Part shown: positions 1 to 5,048 of the stretch, piece by piece
Layout of the letters: every line of letters starts with the position of its first letter
Numbering within the stretch: position 1 is the first letter of the stretch
Assembly: GCA_017457585.1 (NCBI GenBank)
Contig: JAFTHD010000189.1
Location: forward strand, 1 to 5,048
Origin: Bacillota bacterium
Lineage (GTDB): Bacteria > Bacillota_A > Clostridia > Peptostreptococcales > Anaerovoracaceae
Reading direction: 5' to 3'
Length of the DNA: 5,048 bases
Translations under genes and position numbers: made by a program
Notes under the pieces: model-generated
Databases searched by the model: none
Seen by the model: only the letters and a program-made list of their open reading frames with translations
Told to the model about the DNA's origin: nothing

Positions 1-627
1 AACGAGATGATAAAGGATCCTGTGCTCCTCAAAAAGGTAGTGGCAATGATCATTCTCATCGTTGCCGGATTCGCACTCCACGGCGTTCTGGGTCTCGAGT
101 CCTCCATGATCGCCCTCGCCGGTGCAACGATCATGCTCATCATCGGTAAACAGGACGTGGAAAAGGTAGTCCTGGACGTTGAATGGCCGACCATCATATT
201 CTTTACGGCTCTCTTCATCGTCGTTGGCGGCATGGAGCATACAGGAGTGATCGACGTGATGGCTGACGGAATCATGAACTTCACTGATGGCAAGCCTGTG
301 ATGACGATGATGATCATCCTTTGGGTATCCGCAATCCTTTCATCGACACTGGACAACATTCCGTTCGTTGCAACGATGATTCCACTCATCCAGGCCATGG
401 GTGCAGAGGGAATGGACATAGGGCCTCTTTGGTGGGCGCTCTCACTCGGCGCATGCCTGGGCGGCAACGGCACCCTCATCGGAGCATCGGCTAACGTGGT
501 ACTCACCGGAATCAGCGCTAAGAACGGACATCCGATCACCTACGTGGAATTCCTCAAGATCGGATTCCCGACCATGATACTTACGCTCATCGTATGTACT
601 GTCTACATGCTCGTAAGGTACGCATAA
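1..627 (+). CDS. ArsB/NhaD-type ion transporter permease, C-terminal half (5' end outside window)
   Basis: This is the C-terminal part of a polytopic inner-membrane permease of the ion transporter superfamily (ArsB / NhaD / SLC13-like). The frame is open to the left edge (codons AAC GAG precede the first ATG at 7), and about 206 residues are visible against roughly 400-430 for the family, so ATG 7 is probably internal. Counting from that ATG, hydrophobic segments lie near residues 11-29, 33-47, 61-76, 98-112, 118-131, 140-165 and 183-204. Family landmarks are the EWPTIIFFTALFIVVGG stretch (59-75), STLDNIPF (113-120), which matches the conserved S-x-x-x-DN-P-F/Y signature, and GACLGGNGTLIGASANVV (148-165), the second glycine-rich re-entrant motif. 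The substrate cannot be read from the fragment: arsenite, Na+/H+ exchange and dicarboxylate are all possible, and no ars genes are visible nearby. A terminator follows 49 bp after the stop, so this ends its transcription unit. Confidence 0.85.
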   Translation, partial: NEMIKDPVLLKKVVAMIILIVAGFALHGVLGLESSMIALAGATIMLIIGKQDVEKVVLDVEWPTIIFFTALFIVVGGMEHTGVIDVMADGIMNFTDGKPVMTMMIILWVSAILSSTLDNIPFVATMIPLIQAMGAEGMDIGPLWWALSLGACLGGNGTLIGASANVVLTGISAKNGHPITYVEFLKIGFPTMILTLIVCTVYMLVRYA

Positions 628-675
628 CGCTTTTAATAAATGAACTCGAAATTCACTGACTACATTATGGTACCA

Positions 676-720
676 GGAACTGCTGCCTTCTAACCTCTAC
701 GGCGGCAGTTCCACTTTTTT
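676..720 (+). terminator. Rho-independent terminator after the permease gene
   Basis: The arms GGAACTGCTGCC (676-687) and GGCGGCAGTTCC (701-712) pair over 12 bp with a single G-T wobble, around a 13-nt loop. After AC they are followed by six T (715-720). This is a canonical intrinsic terminator separating the permease transcript from the nnrD operon. Confidence 0.93.
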
Positions 721-721
721 G

Positions 722-751
722 TTGATTGAATCGGAAGTGTTACAGTATACT
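722..751 (+). promoter_or_regulatory. Candidate sigma-A promoter of the nnrD-transketolase operon
   Basis: TTGATT (722-727) and TATACT (746-751) are separated by 18 bp, immediately downstream of the terminator T-run. Each hexamer differs from consensus by one or two bases. Initiation would fall near 757-759, leaving a leader of only about 13 nt that starts at the ribosome binding site. That is unusually short, so the true start could differ. Placement between a terminator and a well-spaced gene start supports it. Confidence 0.55.
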
Positions 752-757
752 GATAAC

Positions 758-764
758 AGGAGGT
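758..764 (+). promoter_or_regulatory. Ribosome binding site of nnrD
   Basis: AGGAGGT lies 6 nt before ATG 771. It decides the start: the longer frame from TTG 726 has no such site at proper spacing, and its first 15 codons would run through the promoter -10 and this site. Confidence 0.85.
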
Positions 765-770
765 GGCGAA

Positions 771-1637
771 ATGTCAGTGGAAGGTTATATCGGGCTGGAT
801 TATGCGAAGAATTACATTCTGCCGAGAAAAGACGACGCGCACAAAGGGGACTGCGGACGTGTCCTCATTGTAGCAGGTTCCTACGGCATGGCAGGTGCTG
901 CGGTGCTCTGCACGAGGGCGGCTCTTAGAACGGGCGCAGGCCTGGTAACGGCCGCCGTACCTGATAGACTCTTTGATATCCTTCAGATTTCTGTTCCCGA
1001 GGCCATGTGCGTAGAACGGGAAAGCCTTTTTCATGAGGGCGCTCTCGCAAAGTACGACGCCATCGCCATAGGTCCGGGTCTCGGCGTCAGCCGTGAAAAC
1101 TTTGAACTCATAACGGGAATCATCGAGAACAGTCGTTGCCAGATGGTAATCGACGCCGACGGACTCAACACCCTTTGCAGATACGATGAAAACTTTGAAA
1201 AGGTCAGGCGCGCAGGGGAGCGAATCGTGCTCACGCCACATCCCGGCGAGGCGGGAAGAATCCTCGCCTGCGCAGGAGAAGGACCCGTCTCTGAGATGGG
1301 GAGAGAACAGGCGGTAAGGAGACTTGCGGACTTTACGGGCGCAACGGTGCTCCTCAAGGGAAAAGATACGCTCGTCACCCAGCAGGGAGACGGCATATCC
1401 TGCAACACGACGGGAAACCCGGGGATGGCAACGGGCGGAAGCGGAGATGTGCTGACTGGCGTCATCGCAGCTCTTCTCGCCAATGGATGGAACACAGGCG
1501 TTGCCGCAAGGACGGGAGCATACGTGCACGGCAAGGCTGGCGATCTGGCGTCGGAGCGGACAGGAGAGTGGGGAATGACGGCAATGGATATTGCTGAGTG
1601 CCTGCCTGCTGTGCTAAAATATATATCAGGACGTTAA
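771..1637 (+). CDS. nnrD: ADP-dependent (S)-NAD(P)H-hydrate dehydratase, single-domain
   Basis: This cytosolic repair enzyme of the ribokinase-like fold family (YjeF C-terminal domain / CARKD) dehydrates the damaged S-form of NADHX and NADPHX back to NADH/NADPH using ADP or ATP. The 288 residues from ATG 771 match the usual ~280-290 of a stand-alone dehydratase. Visible motifs in order are KGDCGRVLIVAGS (25-37), RTGAGLVTAAVP (53-64), AIGPGLG (99-105), VIDADGLN (126-133), LTPHPGE (154-160), LLKGKDTLV (194-202) and NTTGNPGMATGGSGDVLTG (212-230). D226 of GGSGD is the expected catalytic aspartate. The N-terminal NnrE epimerase domain found in many bifunctional Nnr proteins is absent, so an epimerase would have to be encoded elsewhere. 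No terminator is seen in the 33 bp before the transketolase genes, so co-transcription is likely. Confidence 0.92.
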   Translation: MSVEGYIGLDYAKNYILPRKDDAHKGDCGRVLIVAGSYGMAGAAVLCTRAALRTGAGLVTAAVPDRLFDILQISVPEAMCVERESLFHEGALAKYDAIAIGPGLGVSRENFELITGIIENSRCQMVIDADGLNTLCRYDENFEKVRRAGERIVLTPHPGEAGRILACAGEGPVSEMGREQAVRRLADFTGATVLLKGKDTLVTQQGDGISCNTTGNPGMATGGSGDVLTGVIAALLANGWNTGVAARTGAYVHGKAGDLASERTGEWGMTAMDIAECLPAVLKYISGR

Positions 1638-1657
1638 AAACCTACAATCAGGCTTTT

Positions 1658-1664
1658 AAGGAGG
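1658..1664 (+). promoter_or_regulatory. Ribosome binding site of transketolase N-subunit
   Basis: AAGGAGG lies 6 nt before ATG 1671. An ATG four bases upstream (1667) is out of frame and too close, so 1671 is the chosen start. Confidence 0.85.
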
Positions 1665-1670
1665 CTATGA

Positions 1671-2489
1671 ATGGAAATTAAAGAACTCGAGAGAACGGCC
1701 GCACAGGTGAGGATCAACATCGTGAAAGCGCTTAACGCTGCCGGGTCCGGACATCCGGGCGGTTCTCTGTCTATTGCAGACGTGGTTACGGTTTTATATT
1801 TTGACGAAATGAACATCGATCCTGCCAATGTGGAGCTTTCCGGCAGGGACAAGATGATACTCTCAAAGGGACACGCAGGTCCGGTGCAGTACGCTGCCAT
1901 GGCCGTGCGCGGATACTTTCCGGAGGAGGAGCTGCTCACCCTGAGGAAGCTGGGTTCAAAGTTCCAGGGACACCCGGACAAGAAGAAGCTTCCTGGAATC
2001 GAAATGTCCACAGGCTCCCTGGGCCAGGGATTTGCAGCAGCCAACGGAATGGCCCTCGCAAACAAGCTGGACGGTGACCCGGGCAGAATCTACGTGATCT
2101 TAGGCGATGGAGAACTTCAGGAAGGCATCGTTTGGGAAGCTGCCATGGCTGCAGGCCACTACGGGCTCGACAATCTGGTTGCAGTGGTAGACCACAACGG
2201 TCTTCAGATAGATGGTAAGAACGACGACGTGATGAAGGTAACGCCTGTTGAAGATAAATTCGCAGCCTTTGGTTGGAACGTTATCACTATCAATGGCCAC
2301 GACATAGCCGCCATCAAGGAAGCTCTCGCTTCCGCAAGAGAAGTCAAGGGGAAACCTACCGTTATCGTTGCTGAAACGGTCAAGGGCAAGGGCGTATCCT
2401 TCATGGAAAATCAGGCCGGATGGCACGGCAAGGCTCCTGATGATGAGCAGACGGCTCAGGCAATTGCAGAACTGGGAGGTGCATTATAA
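1671..2489 (+). CDS. tkt: Transketolase, N-terminal (thiamine diphosphate-binding) subunit
   Basis: This is the PP-domain half of a split transketolase. With the next gene product it should transfer two-carbon ketol units between sugar phosphates in the cytosolic non-oxidative pentose phosphate pathway. The 272 residues match the usual ~270-280 of the split N-subunit. Visible features are AGSGHPGGSLS (24-34) with the cofactor-contacting His28; LSKGHAGPVQY (64-74) with His68; FQGHPD (98-103); STGSLGQGFAAANGMA (113-128); and the thiamine diphosphate/metal motif starting GDGELQEG (145-152) and ending DHNGLQID (174-181). ETVKGKGVSFMEN (about 247-259) and the W-HGKAP end are also typical. The gene overlaps the C-subunit gene by one base (TAATG), implying translational coupling and balanced subunits. 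Related split enzymes acting on other ketoses exist, but no catabolic neighbour suggests one here. Confidence 0.95.
   Translation: MEIKELERTAAQVRINIVKALNAAGSGHPGGSLSIADVVTVLYFDEMNIDPANVELSGRDKMILSKGHAGPVQYAAMAVRGYFPEEELLTLRKLGSKFQGHPDKKKLPGIEMSTGSLGQGFAAANGMALANKLDGDPGRIYVILGDGELQEGIVWEAAMAAGHYGLDNLVAVVDHNGLQIDGKNDDVMKVTPVEDKFAAFGWNVITINGHDIAAIKEALASAREVKGKPTVIVAETVKGKGVSFMENQAGWHGKAPDDEQTAQAIAELGGAL
2474..2479 (+). promoter_or_regulatory. Ribosome binding site of transketolase C-subunit
   Basis: GGGAGG lies inside the last codons of the N-subunit gene, 9 nt before ATG 2489, and serves the overlapping downstream start. Confidence 0.75.
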
Positions 2490-3418
2490 TGGCAGATAAG
2501 ATCGCAACAAGACAGGCTTACGGCGAGGTTTTAGTTGAGCTGGGTGCAGAGTATCCGCAGCTCGTAGTAATGGATGCCGATCTTTCAGGTTCTACCAAGA
2601 CGGGAATGTTCGCAAAGGTGTATCCGGACAGATTCTTCAACATGGGTATCGCAGAGCAGGGCATGTACGCGACGGCGGCAGGTCTGGCTCTCTCAGGCAA
2701 AATCGTCTGCGCCAGCACCTTTGCCATGTTCGCATCGGGAAGAGCATACGAGATTATCAGAAACTCCATCGGATATACGAAGGCAAACGTGAAGATCTGC
2801 GCAACACACGCAGGAATTACCGTGGGCGAGGACGGCGCCAGCCATCAGACCTTTGAGGATATTGCCCTCATGCGCGAAATTCCGGGTATGACGGTGATTA
2901 ACCCGTCAGACGCAGTTTCCGCGAAGAAGCTCATACGCGCATCCTTTGAAATTGACGGACCATGCTACGTGAGACTTGGCAGGGCTTCCGTTCCCGTATT
3001 CTACGATGAGAGCGCAGCGCTTGAGATCGGCAAAGGCAACCAGCTTCGCGAAGGCTCGGACGTCACCATCGTTGCTACGGGCATTATGATTAGCGAGGCC
3101 ATGACCGCAGCGGAGACTCTTGCGGCAGACGGAATCGAAGCAAGGGTCATCGACATCCATACGATTAAGCCAATCGATGAGGAAATCATCATCAAGGCTG
3201 CAAATGAGACGGGTGCTATCGTTACGGCGGAGGAGCACTCGGTAATAGGTGGACTCGGAAGTGCCGTTGCAGAGGTGGTCGTTCAGAAGGCGCCTGTAAA
3301 GATGGCTTTCGTCGGTCAGCACGACACCTACGGCGAGTCGGGTAAGCCGGATGAACTGAAGGCCAAGTACGGCATGACCGCAGCAGACATCGTTGCCGTC
3401 GTAAAAGGATTGCTGTAG
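2489..3418 (+). CDS. tkt: Transketolase, C-terminal (pyrimidine-binding) subunit
   Basis: This is the Pyr plus C-terminal domain half of the split transketolase, 309 residues (typical ~305-315). Residues about 5-165 form the pyrimidine-binding domain: FFNMGIAEQGM (49-59) contains the catalytic Glu56 that activates thiamine diphosphate, STFAMFASGRAYE (76-88) is the conserved F-x-x-F-x-x-R segment, and GITVGEDGASHQ (109-120) carries active-site His119. INPSDA (137-142) and YVRLGR follow. From about 185 the C-terminal Rossmann-like domain shows SDVTIVATG, IDIHTIKPID and EEHSVIGGLGSAV, as in transketolase and DXS relatives. The start ATG overlaps the N-subunit stop. No clear intrinsic terminator directly follows; the nearest good one is at 3737-3760, beyond two repeat arrays, so the transcript may run through them. 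Confidence 0.95.
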   Translation: MADKIATRQAYGEVLVELGAEYPQLVVMDADLSGSTKTGMFAKVYPDRFFNMGIAEQGMYATAAGLALSGKIVCASTFAMFASGRAYEIIRNSIGYTKANVKICATHAGITVGEDGASHQTFEDIALMREIPGMTVINPSDAVSAKKLIRASFEIDGPCYVRLGRASVPVFYDESAALEIGKGNQLREGSDVTIVATGIMISEAMTAAETLAADGIEARVIDIHTIKPIDEEIIIKAANETGAIVTAEEHSVIGGLGSAVAEVVVQKAPVKMAFVGQHDTYGESGKPDELKAKYGMTAADIVAVVKGLL

Positions 3419-3433
3419 CCGGCGCATCGTTCG

Positions 3434-3530
3434 TTTGACCGCGGGGCGCCGCTTATGTGTTACCCTTTTGACCGCGCGTGCCGCTGACGCTTTGCTCTTT
3501 TGACTGCGCCCACGCCGCGGCAATACCTAA
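3434..3530 (+). repeat. Three degenerate ~32-bp GC-rich tandem units beginning TTTGAC(C/T)GCG
   Basis: TTTGACCGCG occurs at 3434-3443 and 3467-3476, and TTTGACTGCG at 3499-3508, giving periods of 33 and 32 bp. Each unit also carries a GCCGC a few bases later (3448-3452, 3480-3484, 3514-3518), but the rest diverges. The tract is much richer in G+C than the sequence that follows and includes palindromes such as GGCGCC (3445-3450) and GCCGCGGC (3514-3521). TGCCGC (3479-3484) can pair with GCGGCA (3517-3522). A T-run at 3537-3543 follows but has no hairpin directly abutting it. Function is unknown; a weak terminator region, a processed 3' end or decayed sequence are options. Confidence 0.6.
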
Positions 3531-3550
3531 ACGCACTTTTTTTGAATAAT

Positions 3551-3703
3551 AGAATTGCAATTTACCAAAAACAATTCTGAAATACGATAAATGGCGATTT
3601 CAGAATTGCACGAGGGGACTTTGCAATTCTGATAGACAAAAAAGTCCATTTCAGAATTAAAACTGGACGTTTACAATTCTAAATTAACAAAAAACGCGAA
3701 AAA
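3551..3703. repeat. Array of three 51-bp units, each with AGAATT(G) and its inverse CAATTCT
   Basis: AGAATT begins at 3551, 3602 and 3653, exactly 51 bp apart each time, and each copy is followed 21-22 bp on by CAATTCT (3572, 3624, 3674). In unit 2, TCAGAATTGCA (3600-3610) and TGCAATTCTGA (3622-3632) form a perfect 11-bp stem with an 11-nt loop. Unit 1 forms a 7-bp stem. Unit 3 forms a 6-bp stem plus an inner AAAC/GTTT stem with loop TGGAC. Neighbouring units can pair instead: CAATTCTGAAAT (3572-3583) is the perfect 12-bp complement of ATTTCAGAATTG (3597-3608). Apart from these motifs the units differ, so the shared part is the inverted motif and its spacing. I do not recognise a named element. 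It could be an array of protein-binding sites, an intergenic repeat family, or a structured RNA segment. Confidence 0.8.
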
Positions 3704-3725
3704 GGTATTGCGAGAGCTCCATACT

Positions 3726-3760
3726 AAGTCAGATACGTCAGCCCTTCGGGGCTGACTTTT
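3726..3760 (+). terminator. Rho-independent terminator with UUCG tetraloop
   Basis: GTCAGCCC (3737-3744) and GGGCTGAC (3749-3756) pair perfectly over 8 bp around TTCG, closed by C-G, and TTTT (3757-3760) follows. A second partial 5' arm, AAGTCAG (3726-3732), can also pair with CTGACTT (3752-3758) but gives a weaker stem. It points rightward, so it ends transcripts arriving from the transketolase operon or from an RNA covering the repeat array. It lies about 320 bp past the transketolase stop. Confidence 0.85.
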
Positions 3761-3780
3761 GGTTTATACCGGTTTGTATC
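3761..3780. repeat. Tandem 10-bp direct repeat GGTTT(A/G)TA(C/T)C
   Basis: GGTTTATACC is followed immediately by GGTTTGTATC, two differences in ten bases. It sits between the terminator and the next promoter, 23 bp upstream of the -35 box, where an activator site would be plausible. Two imperfect copies could also be chance. Confidence 0.35.
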
Positions 3781-3802
3781 AATGCTTTTTATTGAGAGAA
3801 TA

Positions 3803-3831
3803 TTGATAAGAAAACGTTTTCGCTGTATAAT
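3803..3831 (+). promoter_or_regulatory. Near-consensus sigma-A promoter of the surface-protein gene
   Basis: TTGATA (3803-3808) and TATAAT (3826-3831) are separated by the optimal 17 bp. The -10 matches consensus perfectly and the -35 differs at two positions. Initiation would be near 3838, giving a leader of about 135 nt before ATG 3973. It lies downstream of the terminator and upstream of the only open frame to the right, so it most likely drives the surface protein. Confidence 0.8.
3809..3822. promoter_or_regulatory. Palindromic operator-like site (LacI/CcpA-family style) in the promoter spacer
   Basis: GAAAACGTTTTC (3810-3821) is a perfect 12-bp palindrome centred on CG, filling most of the spacer between the -35 and -10 boxes. 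Symmetric A/T-flanked sites centred on CG are the usual target shape of LacI/GalR-family regulators, including catabolite-response (cre) sites. The flanking bases (A on the left, G on the right) do not match the T...A ends of the ideal cre. Occupancy here would block RNA polymerase, so repression is the inferred effect. The regulator is not in the window. Confidence 0.5.
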
Positions 3832-3972
3832 TATAGTCAGATAATTATTGTCCTTAATTCAGAATTTATATTATAATAAAAACTAATAGTGAATAGCCTT
3901 TGGATTGTAATCATCTCTGTAACAGCATCTTAGAATAACCCACAAATCCAGATTGATGTAAGATTTTGATAA
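3832..3972 (+). other. AT-rich untranslated leader of the surface-protein gene
   Basis: About 135 nt between the inferred transcription start and the ATG contain no open frame of note. Visible elements are a symmetric AATTC-A-GAATT (3856-3866), which repeats the core of the upstream 51-bp array, and TGGATT (3901-3906) with complementary AATCCA (3945-3950). I see no match to a riboswitch class I know and no strong Shine-Dalgarno sequence near the end. Confidence 0.4.
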
Positions 3973-5048
3973 ATGAGAGTACGAAATTTATTTGAAAGAG
4001 TGATAGAGAGATTTTTCGGTACTATCAGGAACCATAAGCCGCTGGTGATGACTTTATCAGCGTTTGTTGTATTTGTGACGACATACATGCTCATTTTGCC
4101 TGCGCTCACACTTGATGAAGATGAGGCAGCGGCGCAGGGCGGAATCGATGTTCCTGCAGCAAGTCAGGATGACACCACATTGTCAAAGGCTCATGACACA
4201 GTCAAGCAGGAGACTCTTGTTACTGAGGATAATGATTACATCGTTTCTGTAAAGTATGATGTTGGTGCAAACATTCCACAGAGCACAAAACTTACCGTAA
4301 ACGAGATAACCGAAAAGAGCGATAGTTCGTATAAAGATTATGAATCTAAGGCACTTGAGGCGGTGTGCGACAAGGTTGGAAGTGATAAGGTTTCTGGATT
4401 TGATTTTGCAAAGTTTTATGATATAACGCTTGAGTCCCAAGGCAAAGAAACCCAGCCCGACTCAAGTGTTGATGTAACCATCGATTTCAATAAAAAGTCG
4501 GCACTTAATGGTGATGGAACAGCATTCATCGTTCATTTCAAAGAGAACCCGAAGACCGGCAAAATCACTGCATCCGTTCTGGATGAGGAAGACACCCAGT
4601 TTACAATCAAAAATGACAAAATGCAGCAGGCTTCCTTTGCTGCCGACAGTTTCTCCGTCTACGCGGTAGTCTATACCGTGGACTTTTACTATGGCGAATA
4701 CGAGTACCATATGAACGGGGGAGAGGATATGCTCCTGTCGGAACTTTTCGGCGCCCTTGGAATTGATGTAGCTGCATCTGATGTTTCCTCTGTAAAGTTC
4801 TCAGACTCTGATCTTCTTGAAATCACGAAAACAAAGTCCGATTACAAGCTCTCCAGCCTGAAGCCGTTCGACACGGAAGAACTCCTAACCATCACTATGG
4901 AAAACGGTGACGTGTATGAGGTGAAAGTGACGGATGCGGTAGCTGTGAAATATGAAGTTACTGATGCATCATTAGCCCAAATACACCAGTCTGGCAGTAC
5001 TGATGTTACGAATAAATTTGCAAATACATCATCTGAAAACACGTCCTA
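3973..5048 (+). CDS. Large cell-surface protein/adhesin, N-terminal part (3' end outside window)
   Basis: The frame is open from ATG 3973 to the window edge (358 codons); an in-frame TAA (3970-3972) directly precedes the ATG. Residues 1-22 are basic (RVRNLFERVIERFFG...RNHK), 24-45 are hydrophobic, and LILPALTLDE (40-49) ends the segment: a secretion signal or signal anchor of a type I recall from large Clostridia surface proteins. Residues about 86-237 form a module with IPQSTKLTVNEI (101-112), FAKFYDITL (145-153), QPDSSVDVTIDF (161-172), IVHF (186-189) and ADSFSVYAVV (224-233). A second module (about 237-322) has LLSELFGALGID, VSSVKFSDSDLLEI (271-284), LKPFDTEELLTITM (296-309) and YEVKVTDA (315-322). 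Such proteins usually continue into repeat or Cna-B-like domains and a wall anchor, which cannot be seen here. The role in adhesion is inference. A good Shine-Dalgarno sequence is missing. Confidence 0.8.
   Translation, partial: MRVRNLFERVIERFFGTIRNHKPLVMTLSAFVVFVTTYMLILPALTLDEDEAAAQGGIDVPAASQDDTTLSKAHDTVKQETLVTEDNDYIVSVKYDVGANIPQSTKLTVNEITEKSDSSYKDYESKALEAVCDKVGSDKVSGFDFAKFYDITLESQGKETQPDSSVDVTIDFNKKSALNGDGTAFIVHFKENPKTGKITASVLDEEDTQFTIKNDKMQQASFAADSFSVYAVVYTVDFYYGEYEYHMNGGEDMLLSELFGALGIDVAASDVSSVKFSDSDLLEITKTKSDYKLSSLKPFDTEELLTITMENGDVYEVKVTDAVAVKYEVTDASLAQIHQSGSTDVTNKFANTSSENTS

Noticed and set aside
726..770. Longer nnrD frame from TTG 726 adding 15 residues
   Set aside because: The extension covers the promoter -10 and the ribosome binding site, has no upstream ribosome site of its own, and is not part of the dehydratase fold. 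ATG 771 has AGGAGGT at ideal spacing.
774..1529. Long minus-strand open frame (251 codons) opposite nnrD
   Set aside because: It lies antisense within a gene with clear family motifs, and its translation shows no recognisable domain; it is a codon-bias shadow.
2906..3523. Minus-strand 205-codon frame with a lysine/arginine-rich N-terminus
   Set aside because: Most of it is antisense to the transketolase C-subunit. The basic start (repeated AVKR) is just the reverse reading of the TTTGAC(C/T)GCG repeats, and no ribosome binding site or family match is evident.
3537..3543. T-run as the transketolase operon terminator
   Set aside because: Seven T follow, but no stable hairpin ends within a few bases upstream; the nearest pairing (TGCCGC with GCGGCA) ends 14 nt earlier and spans a large loop.
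3434..3703. CRISPR array
   Set aside because: The repeated parts are only 7-12 bases, the periods differ between the two arrays, and within the AT-rich array the motifs alternate in orientation; there are no near-identical 25-40-bp repeats and no cas genes in view.
3551..3703. Transposon ends or an attachment site
   Set aside because: No transposase or integrase gene is present, the inverted motifs are only 6-12 bp, and three copies with regular spacing do not fit a pair of terminal inverted repeats.
4183..5042. Three short minus-strand frames opposite the surface-protein gene
   Set aside because: The plus-strand frame is continuous over the whole stretch with coherent signal and module motifs; the antisense frames have no motif support.

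Overview
The window looks like chromosomal DNA of an anaerobic Firmicute (class Clostridia, possibly Anaerovoracaceae or a relative). The reasons are strong AGGAGG-type ribosome binding sites, sigma-A-type promoters, a transketolase split into two genes, and a surface protein with the N-terminal pattern seen in large Clostridia/Eubacterium adhesins. The taxonomic placement is inference; no marker gene is present.

Layout. Positions 1-627 hold the C-terminal half of an ArsB/NhaD-type (ion transporter superfamily) membrane permease, closed by a strong intrinsic terminator at 676-720. A candidate promoter follows directly, then three co-directional genes that look like one operon: nnrD (771-1637, NAD(P)H-hydrate dehydratase, a metabolite-repair enzyme) and the N- and C-terminal transketolase subunits (1671-2489 and 2489-3418, overlapping by one base). 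The two transketolase polypeptides should form one thiamine-diphosphate enzyme of the non-oxidative pentose phosphate pathway. NnrD repairs damaged NADH/NADPH; its place in this operon is housekeeping association rather than a shared pathway.

The 554 bp from 3419 to 3972 have no credible gene but are highly structured. They contain (i) a GC-rich set of three degenerate ~32-bp repeats starting TTTGAC(C/T)GCG; (ii) an AT-rich array of three 51-bp units, each carrying AGAATT(G) and its reverse complement, which can fold in two mutually exclusive hairpin registers; (iii) an intrinsic terminator with a UUCG tetraloop; (iv) a tandem 10-bp repeat; and (v) a near-consensus promoter, TTGATA-17-TATAAT, with a perfect 12-bp palindrome GAAAACGTTTTC in its spacer that resembles a LacI/CcpA-family operator.

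From 3973 to the window end runs the N-terminal 358 codons of a secreted or anchored surface protein. It is more AT-rich in feel than the operon and open at the right edge. It has a long basic signal sequence ending in LILPALTLDE, then two modules recognisable from large Clostridia cell-surface proteins. The most unusual material is the repeat-dense spacer and the apparently regulated surface gene behind it; the metabolic genes look ordinary.
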